Source: an uncultured Clostridia bacterium (lineage in GTDB: Bacteria; Bacillota; Clostridia; Oscillospirales; Acutalibacteraceae). Taken from it: a stretch of 11,968 bases of DNA. Both the position numbers and the translations under genes were made by a program. The first letter of the stretch is position 1, and each line of letters opens with the position of its first letter. This document shows positions 8,043 to 11,968 of this stretch, piece after piece. The notes beneath the pieces were generated by a model, which searched no databases, was not told the DNA's origin, and was given only the letters and a program-made list of their open reading frames with translations. The stretch lies in assembly GCA_946409885.1 (NCBI GenBank), contig CAMJYF010000019.1, forward strand, positions 1-11,968, read 5' to 3'.

Positions 8043-8190
8043 CACGGAGCCTCAGCTCCGTCCTGGACATCCGTTCAAAGACGCTGCTGAGGCAGCGTGC
8101 TACGGGTGGTCTTTGTAGCGCGGAGCCTCAGCTCCGTCCCGGACGTCCGTTCAAAGACGCTGCTGAGGCAGCGTGCTACGGGCGGTCTTT

Positions 8191-8331
8191 GTAGCACGGA
8201 GCCTCAGCTCCGTCATCGAAACTACAGGTTACATCTTGAAATAACGATATTTCTTTCTTTTTATGGAAGAATATAATCAGGTGCCATAAAGAATGTTTTT
8301 GCCAAAAGACGCTGCTGAGGCAGCGTGCTAC
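8191..8331. repeat. Composite element A: REP, 95-bp spacer, inverted REP
   Basis: An outward pair of REPs encloses a spacer unlike the 19-bp spacers of the neighbouring units. The spacer shares blocks in the same order with that of the element at 9574-9720: GTTACAT followed by TGAAA, then TTTTTAT, TAATCAG, and TTTTxGCCA before the closing palindrome. Similar size and order suggest both descend from one composite unit. No reading frame of note is inside. Confidence 0.5.
8272..8277 (+). promoter_or_regulatory. Possible -10 box for prfB inside the REP element
   Basis: A perfect TATAAT lies 118 bp before the prfB start. The best -35 options upstream (TTTCTT-like) are poor, and TTGAAA at 8236-8241 is too far (30 bp). 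It is offered because no better promoter was found before prfB; read-through from the ribF operon is the alternative. Confidence 0.25.
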
Positions 8332-8394
8332 GGGGTTTCCCATTTTTTTACATTCCTTAAGAAAGGGCGGCTTTTGCCGTAACAGGTAAGATAT

Positions 8395-9525
8395 ATGGTT
8401 CAATACGAAGAATTGCGACTGGCCCTGCTGGAGCAGGAAAAGCCCCTGAAGGAGCTTTACGAATCCCTGGGCATTGAAGCGGTCAAGGAAGAAATCGAAA
8501 AATTAGAGGAACAGACCGCCTCCGAGGGCTTCTGGAACGACGTGGCCGCCGCCAACGCCGTCAACACCAAGCTGGCGGGCCTGAAAAACCGCCTGAAGCG
8601 CTACGAGGACTTAAAGGCGGATTACGAAGATACCCTCACCCTCATTGAAATGTGCAACGAGGAGGAGGACGACTCCATGGTGGAGGAGTGCAAGGAGGGC
8701 GTGGACCGGGTGAAGGCCACGGTGGACCAGCTGACGCTGGAAACCCTGCTCACCGGCCAGTACGACAGCAAAAACGCCATCCTCACCTTCCATGCGGGGG
8801 CGGGCGGCACCGAAGCCCAGGACTGGGCCATGATGCTGTTCCGCATGTACCACCGCTGGGGCGAGCGCCACGGCTTCAAAACCACCACGGTGGACTATCT
8901 GGAGGGCGACGAGGCCGGCATCAAATCCGCCGTCATCATGGTGGAGGGCGAAAACGCCTTCGGCTTCCTGAAAAGCGAAATGGGCATCCACCGGCTGGTG
9001 CGCGTGTCCCCCTTCGACGCCTCCGGCCGTCGGCACACCTCCTTCGCCTCGCTGGAGGTCATGCCGGAGATCGACGACTCCATTCAGGTGGATATCCGCC
9101 CCGAGGACATCAAAATGGACGTGTACCGGGCCAGCGGCGCGGGCGGCCAGAAGGTCAACAAGACCTCCTCCGCCGTGCGTCTCACCCACATCCCCACGGG
9201 CATCGTGGTCTCCTGCCAGGTGGAGCGCAGCCAGTACCAGAACCGGGACGTGGCCATGACCATGCTGAAATCCAAGCTCATCGAGATCAAGGAGCGGGAG
9301 CACCTGGATACCATCAACGATATCAAGGGCGACCAGAAGGAGATCGGCTGGGGCAGCCAGATCCGCTCCTACGTGTTCATGCCCTACACGCTGGTAAAGG
9401 ACCACCGCACGGGCTATGAAAACGGCAACGTCAACGCCGTGATGGACGGCGACCTGGACGGCTTCATTAACGCCTACCTGAAAATGCAGTCGCTGGAAAA
9501 GCTGGAAAACGACACCAACGGGTGA
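8395..9525 (+). CDS. prfB: Peptide chain release factor 2 (single-frame gene)
   Basis: RF2 recognises UAA and UGA stop codons and triggers peptide release. The 376 residues contain the RF2 anticodon-like tripeptide SPF (205-207) and the catalytic GGQ (250-252) in GAGGQKVNKTSSAVR. The SPF, rather than PxT, separates it from RF1. The N-terminus MVQYEELRLALLEQEKPLKELYESLG continues unbroken through the region where most prfB genes have an in-frame UGA and a +1 frameshift, so the autoregulatory frameshift is absent. ATG at 8395 has AGGTAAG upstream. It stands alone after a REP array; its stop lies in the loop of a small hairpin that may be its terminator. Confidence 0.97.
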   Translation: MVQYEELRLALLEQEKPLKELYESLGIEAVKEEIEKLEEQTASEGFWNDVAAANAVNTKLAGLKNRLKRYEDLKADYEDTLTLIEMCNEEEDDSMVEECKEGVDRVKATVDQLTLETLLTGQYDSKNAILTFHAGAGGTEAQDWAMMLFRMYHRWGERHGFKTTTVDYLEGDEAGIKSAVIMVEGENAFGFLKSEMGIHRLVRVSPFDASGRRHTSFASLEVMPEIDDSIQVDIRPEDIKMDVYRASGAGGQKVNKTSSAVRLTHIPTGIVVSCQVERSQYQNRDVAMTMLKSKLIEIKEREHLDTINDIKGDQKEIGWGSQIRSYVFMPYTLVKDHRTGYENGNVNAVMDGDLDGFINAYLKMQSLEKLENDTNG

Positions 9526-9540
9526 GCCCGTTTTGTGTGT
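9517..9540 (+). terminator. Possible weak terminator overlapping the prfB stop
   Basis: AACGGG (9517-9522) pairs with CCCGTT (9527-9532) across loop TGAG, which contains the prfB stop codon; TTGTGTGT follows. The stem is short and the U-tract broken, so efficiency is doubtful. A ribosome at the stop would melt it. Confidence 0.35.
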
Positions 9541-9573
9541 CTGGACAAAGGGGATTTATCGGGAGCGTCTGCG

Positions 9574-9720
9574 GTAGCGCGGCACCTCAGTGCCGCTATT
9601 CACAAAAGTTACATTGAAAGACCAAAAAACGACTGAACCTTTGTGTTTCCGGAGTTGCCGTCATTTTTATTGTTTAATCAGTTTGTTTTGGCCACGAGCG
9701 GCACTGAGGTGCCGCGCTAC
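9574..9720. repeat. Composite element B: inverted pair of REPs with 101-bp spacer
   Basis: The + copy (9574-9596) and the - copy (9698-9720) have identical GTAGC head, stem GCGGCAC and loop CTCA, so the two form a perfect 23-bp inverted repeat. The stem differs from those of the first array yet remains fully paired. The spacer (9597-9697) resembles that of element A. The pair could also form one long hairpin in RNA or move as a unit. Confidence 0.75.
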
Positions 9721-9936
9721 CTGCTTACCTCAACAACCCCCAATTCTCATCGCCGCGCCGGTGGGATTCCCGGGAAGCGAAATATTTGATACGCTTCTGC
9801 CTGTGCGCGCCGCGTAACAGCCAAAAGGCCGCGGAAACGTCGAAATGTGAAGCAAACGCCTTAATTTATCCGTTGTTTGTTCATTTAATTTACAAATTAT
9901 TCACAATTCCGCACTCTGTATTCCAACACCCTTGGC

Positions 9937-9942
9937 TATAAT
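9937..9942 (+). promoter_or_regulatory. Candidate -10 box of an orphan transcript
   Basis: A perfect TATAAT downstream of an AT-rich tract. At the 17-bp distance the -35 position reads CTCTGT, a poor match, so the promoter is weak or activator-dependent if real. Its interest comes from the strong terminator about 100 bp further on with no gene between. Confidence 0.35.
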
Positions 9943-9948
9943 AAGGGC

Positions 9949-10053
9949 TGTAAGGAAGACCTAACACCGCTTCCGCACAAAACATGATTCATCCTTTTAT
10001 TTATTTTCTCTTCCCCAAAGGAAAGTCCGGTTCGCCGGGCTTTTCCTTTTTTT
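9949..10053 (+). ncRNA. Possible small RNA of about 105 nt, unidentified
   Basis: Between the TATAAT at 9937 and the terminator ending at 10053 the RNA would have a 5' hairpin (GGAAG 9954-9958 with CTTCC 9970-9974), a single-stranded A/U-rich and pyrimidine-rich middle (TTTTCTCTTCCCC about 10004-10016), and the terminator stem. That is the common plan of a trans-acting regulatory RNA. I match it to no known family (not 6S, SRP, tmRNA or RNase P). The terminator could instead end read-through from prfB. Confidence 0.3.
10017..10053 (+). terminator. Strong intrinsic terminator with TTCG tetraloop
   Basis: AAAGGAAAGTCCGG (10017-10030) pairs with CCGGGCTTTTCCTTT (10035-10049) around TTCG, with one G-T wobble and one bulged T; the T-tract runs to 10053. 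This is the best terminator in the window. On the - strand the A/T-rich stem base could also weakly stop transcription coming from the ATPase gene. Confidence 0.85.
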
Positions 10054-10107
10054 ACGGTTTTTTTGCGGAGGATGGATTTCAATATGGTATTGTGAAAAAG
10101 AACGGTT

Positions 10108-10132
10108 GCGGGCGGTCATTGCCCGCCCCTAC
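10108..10132 (-). repeat. Variant GTAG-headed palindrome
   Basis: Read on the - strand it starts GTAGGG (10132-10127), then stem GCGGGC, a 7-nt loop AATGACC and GCCCGC. It shares the GTAG head with the REPs to the left but not the stem or CTCA loop. It lies 26 bp past the stop of the - strand ATPase gene and is followed on that strand by TTCTTTTT, so it could also act as its terminator. Confidence 0.55.
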
Positions 10133-10158
10133 AAGCGCCCCGTCCCCCCTTTTGTCTT

Positions 10159-11613
10159 TCACGGACGCCCGGGATCTGCCTGGCGTCCGGCTCCGCGTCC
10201 CTTTTCCCTCACGGTCCGTCCGTCCAGCCAAAAGGCGTCGCCGTTTTCCGCCACCCAGTCCCGCATGGTCCGCGCGTTCACCTGGGCGTGCAGGGCCAGG
10301 TCGTTCAGGGCCGCCGCGCCGCCCCGCTGGCACGCGGCGAAGGCCTCCGTCAGCTTTTGTTGGCGCAGCTGCGGGGTGGAGCGTCTGCCGGTCCCCTCCC
10401 CGCAGGGGGCCGCTTCCTTCAGCAACCCCTCCTCATCCGGCCGGTGCAGGGGGTATTCGTACCAGAAATACCGGGGCGGGATAGGGGGAAACTCCCGCAG
10501 CGATGCCTCCAGCCGCCAGCCGGTAGCGCCGGGCTTTGCCAGCGCCCGCTGGCGCTCGTCCGGGTCCAGCTCGATCACGTCCAGCTGCGCGTCCGGGTCC
10601 CGGGCGAACACGCCGGAACCGGAGGCCCTGTCCGCCGCCTTTTTGCCGGCCTGGGCCCCTTTGCTGTGGTGGTGGCAGAAAATGACGCTGCTGCCGGTCT
10701 GCGCGCAGACGCGGTCGAACTGGTTGCCTAGCCGCGCCATCTCCGCGGCGCTGTTCTCGTCGCCTGTCAGCACCTTGTAGACGGGGTCCACCACCACCGC
10801 GTCGCAGGGGAACTGGTTCACCCGCCGGATCAGCGGCCACGTCAGCTGGTCCATGGGCAGCGAGTGGCCCCGCAGGTTCCAGATGACAATGTTGCCCATG
10901 TGGTCCGGCGGAACGCCCAGCGCCTTGTAGATGGCCAAAAACCGCCGGATGGCGCTGGTGGGGTCGATCTCCAGATTCACGTACATCACCCGCCCCCTTT
11001 GGCAGGGGAAACCCAGCCAGGGCAGCCCCTCCGCGATGGCCACGCACAGCTCCATCAGCAAAAAGGACTTGCCCGCCTTGGAGGGGCCTGACAGCAGCAT
11101 TTTGTGCCCCTTGCGCAGCAGGCCGCCGATCAGCGCCTCCGGCGGCTCCGGCGGGGCGTCCCGGTAGCGGTCCAGCGTTTCGGTGTAGGGCAGGCCGTCG
11201 TAGTCGCATTCCTCCTGCTCCCGCTGCCACAGGGCGGCGCGGCGCAGGTCCTCCGCCGCCGCCTCGGCGTACAGGGCGTCCTCCCGGGCGGAGCGCTCCG
11301 AAAGGGAAAGTTTCCGTTCCTCCTCCGGCTCCGCCGCCCCGCGCGGGGCCTCGTTCGGCGGCAGCCGCCCCGCCAGCTGGGCCAGGTGGACGATATAGCG
11401 GCCGTCCAGGCCGCATTTTTCCGGGTCCAGCCGGTGCCAGTGCGCTTCGCACAGGCCGGGCCGGTAGCGCCTGTCCCCGCGGGCCCACTGCTCCCAGACC
11501 GAGCAGGGAAGCCCCTCCTTTTTCAGCACGTGGCCCACCCAAAAAAACGCGTCGTTGTCGACGGTCTCCACCGGCAGCGCCGCCAGCGCCTCCAATATCC
11601 GTTCCTGCTTCAT
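10159..11613 (-). CDS. PriCT_2-like / RepA-like AAA_25 ATPase (replication or mobile-element protein)
   Basis: A 484-residue protein. Residues about 5-65 (LEALAALPVETVDNDAFFWV, then a WEQWARGD..Y block and HWHRL) resemble the primase C-terminal PriCT_2 domain. Residues about 100-135 are a charged helix. Residues about 155-400 form a RecA-fold ATPase of the RSF1010 RepA/AAA_25 type: Walker A GPSKAGKS (176-183), Walker B VVVDP with D276, and HHHSKG (314-319), which is typical of that family. The C-terminus (about 415-470) may be a winged helix. Such proteins are hexameric helicases or loaders in plasmids, phages and integrated elements. ATG at 11613 is chosen for its AAAGGAGG site (11630-11623, 9-nt spacer) over an in-frame ATG at 11703. 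It stands alone, facing away from prfB. Confidence 0.8.
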   Translation of the reverse strand: MKQERILEALAALPVETVDNDAFFWVGHVLKKEGLPCSVWEQWARGDRRYRPGLCEAHWHRLDPEKCGLDGRYIVHLAQLAGRLPPNEAPRGAAEPEEERKLSLSERSAREDALYAEAAAEDLRRAALWQREQEECDYDGLPYTETLDRYRDAPPEPPEALIGGLLRKGHKMLLSGPSKAGKSFLLMELCVAIAEGLPWLGFPCQRGRVMYVNLEIDPTSAIRRFLAIYKALGVPPDHMGNIVIWNLRGHSLPMDQLTWPLIRRVNQFPCDAVVVDPVYKVLTGDENSAAEMARLGNQFDRVCAQTGSSVIFCHHHSKGAQAGKKAADRASGSGVFARDPDAQLDVIELDPDERQRALAKPGATGWRLEASLREFPPIPPRYFWYEYPLHRPDEEGLLKEAAPCGEGTGRRSTPQLRQQKLTEAFAACQRGGAAALNDLALHAQVNARTMRDWVAENGDAFWLDGRTVREKGRGAGRQADPGRP

Positions 11614-11763
11614 TCTCCGCGGCCTCCTTTCAATGGCGGTAACAGGATAGCACATTTCCCGTTCCCTCGCGTCCGATTTGCACCCGAAAATCAAAACTTG
11701 CACATAACATATGTAAATTGTATATTTTTTGTTTCAGGCGCGGAGGGGGAGGCCGGAGAGCGC

Positions 11764-11839
11764 AGCGGTGGGGGAGGGGGAACGCCGGGGGGGAAATATA
11801 TATATTTTCCCCCCCCGGCCTTCCCCTGCCCCCCAGCGG
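11764..11839. repeat. Large imperfect palindrome, G-rich arm / AT core / C-rich arm
   Basis: The centre is between 11800 and 11801. The core AAATATATATATTT (11794-11807) is a perfect palindrome, flanked by G7 (11787-11793) and C8 (11809-11816). Imperfect pairing continues outward: GGTGGGGGAGGGGGAA on the left against TTCCCCTGCCCCCCAG on the right. The + strand carries four G-runs of five or more (11745-11749, 11770-11774, 11776-11780, 11787-11793), so G-quadruplex formation is possible. No T-tract follows, so it is not a standard terminator. Confidence 0.75.
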
Positions 11840-11862
11840 ACCGGCAAGCGAAGGCCGGGAGG

Positions 11863-11881
11863 AGTCGGAAGTCGGAAGTCG
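11863..11881 (+). repeat. Short tandem repeat AGTCGGA x 2.7
   Basis: Two full copies of the heptamer (11863-11869, 11870-11876) and AGTCG (11877-11881). It is a minor low-copy satellite just outside the large palindrome, of unknown meaning. Confidence 0.6.
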
Positions 11882-11922
11882 CTCAACTCTCCCACTTCAA
11901 CAAAGAGGGATTTGGCGAGATA

Positions 11923-11950
11923 TTGGGACGGCGCGCCGCAGGCGTATAAT
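11923..11950 (+). promoter_or_regulatory. Candidate promoter pointing out of the window
   Basis: TTGGGA (11923-11928), a 16-bp spacer and a perfect TATAAT (11945-11950). The predicted start is near 11957, inside the GTAG palindrome that begins at 11952. What it transcribes is beyond the edge. Confidence 0.4.
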
Positions 11951-11951
11951 G

Positions 11952-11968
11952 GTAGCGCGGCTGCCCAC
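11952..11968 (+). repeat. Half of a GTAG-headed REP cut by the window edge
   Basis: GTAGCGCGGC is identical to the first ten bases of the REP at 9574. The rest reads TGCCCAC, which fits stem GCGGCTG, loop CCCA and the first base of the complementary arm. The second arm lies outside the window, so this is a prediction. Confidence 0.4.

Larger units (their letters stand above)
8039..8331. repeat. Array of six GTAG-headed REP palindromes (BIME-like)
   Basis: Six palindromes alternate in orientation: + copies at 8039-8061, 8115-8137 and 8191-8213; - copies at 8081-8103, 8157-8179 and 8309-8331. Each reads, from its own 5' end, GTAGC, a 7-nt stem, loop CTCA and the stem complement. The + copies use stem ACGGAGC (one has GCGGAGC), the - copies ACGCTGC. 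The pair plus spacer forms a 76-bp unit repeated in tandem, with starts at 8039, 8115 and 8191. The third unit has a longer, AT-rich spacer. The GTAG tetranucleotide ahead of a hairpin is the hallmark of REPs mobilised by RAYT transposases; that origin is inferred because no transposase is visible. Confidence 0.85.
8043..8394. other. Intergenic stretch between ribF and prfB
   Basis: No credible protein gene lies here. It holds five and a half REP palindromes, an AT-rich 95-bp spacer (8214-8308) with a TATAAT at 8272-8277, and a run of seven T at 8343-8349 after the last REP hairpin and a tiny GGG-TTT-CCC stem, which could serve as a weak terminator. The prfB ribosome site AGGTAAG is at 8384-8390. 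The - strand frame covering 8176-8403 is chance. Confidence 0.7.
9526..10158. other. Gene-free stretch between prfB and the ATPase gene
   Basis: No protein gene is supportable in these 633 bases. Contents in order: the broken hairpin after prfB, an inverted REP pair with spacer (9574-9720), a featureless GC-rich part with one 6-bp inverted repeat (GAAGCG 9774-9779 with CGCTTC 9792-9797), an AT-rich tract (about 9860-9908), a TATAAT box and possible small RNA ending in a very strong terminator (9937-10053), and a variant GTAG palindrome (10108-10132). The open frames over 9590-9817 and 9984-10484 match nothing I recognise and run through these structures. Confidence 0.7.
11614..11968. other. 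Upstream region of the ATPase gene to the window edge
   Basis: No protein gene is supportable. From the gene outwards: the ribosome site (11623-11630), an AT-rich tract (about 11700-11732) containing the 8-bp palindrome ACATATGT (11707-11714) where the gene's promoter would be expected but no clean -35/-10 pair was found, a long G/C-armed palindrome (11764-11839), a 7-bp tandem repeat (11863-11881), a + strand promoter candidate (11923-11950), and a half palindrome at the edge. Confidence 0.7.

Noticed and set aside
8039..8331. CRISPR array
   Set aside because: The repeats are short palindromes in alternating orientation and the inner spacers are nearly identical to each other, unlike CRISPR spacers.
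9590..9817. 75-residue + strand frame after prfB
   Set aside because: It begins within a REP stem and passes through the second REP; no motif, no ribosome site.
9984..10484. 166-residue + strand frame
   Set aside because: It runs through the strongest terminator of the window and then antisense to the ATPase gene.
11614..11703. Upstream in-frame start (30 extra residues) for the ATPase gene
   Set aside because: No ribosome site at 11703, while ATG 11613 has AAAGGAGG at good spacing; the extra residues show no family similarity.
11104..11949. 281-residue + strand frame opposite the ATPase gene
   Set aside because: Antisense shadow that continues through the G/C palindrome; Pro/Arg/Gly-rich with no domain.
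11941..11968. Start of a tRNA-Gly-like gene (ATAATGGTA resembles a D-loop)
   Set aside because: The bases before the would-be D-stem lack T at position 8 and the position of the invariant T33 is C; the REP reading fits better.

Overview
The window is GC-rich bacterial DNA. Its spine is the translation/transcription operon rimP-nusA-rnpM(ylxR)-ylxQ-infB-rbfA-nrnA-truB-ribF, all on the + strand and packed with ATGA or short overlaps. The order, with ylxR and ylxQ between nusA and infB and nrnA between rbfA and truB, is typical of Firmicutes. With the high GC, the short 353-residue NusA and the style of the RepA-like gene, a GC-rich gut-type clostridium (Oscillospiraceae-like) is the best guess. 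That lineage is inferred; no rRNA or marker search was possible.

Region 1-330: the 5' part of a tRNA (probably Thr) runs off the left edge on the - strand behind a perfect-consensus promoter. Divergent from it is an extended -10 promoter for the rimP operon. A nested dyad with A-tracts sits between the two. The operon leader holds a terminator-like hairpin with an interrupted U-tract, a plausible site for NusA feedback.

Region 331-8042: nine genes for ribosome maturation (RimP, RbfA), transcription elongation/termination (NusA), RNA binding (RnpM/YlxR, YlxQ), initiation (IF2), nanoRNA/pAp hydrolysis (NrnA), tRNA modification (TruB) and flavin cofactor synthesis (RibF). In Firmicutes rpsO and pnp often follow ribF; here they are replaced by a repeat array and prfB (RF2), which is a single uninterrupted frame without the usual programmed frameshift.

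Region 8039-8331 and 9574-9720: short palindromes, each headed by GTAG and carrying a CTCA loop, arranged as inverted pairs. Three stem types keep their pairing while changing sequence. This is the signature of REP elements mobilised by RAYT (TnpA-REP) transposases, although no such transposase is in the window. The first element supplies the stop codon of ribF. Two of the pairs enclose about 95-101 bp spacers that look related, suggesting a composite mobile unit. A distinct GTAG palindrome lies at 10108-10132, and a truncated one seems to begin at the right edge.

Region 9526-10158: no protein gene. It holds the second REP pair, a possible orphan small-RNA unit (a -10 box, a small hairpin and a very strong terminator at 10017-10053) and the variant REP.

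Region 10159-11968: one - strand gene for a PriCT_2-like plus RecA/RepA-like (AAA_25) ATPase of the kind carried by plasmids, phages and integrated elements. It stands alone, with a large G/C-armed palindrome with an AT core some 190 bp upstream of its start. This looks like a remnant or edge of a mobile replication module.
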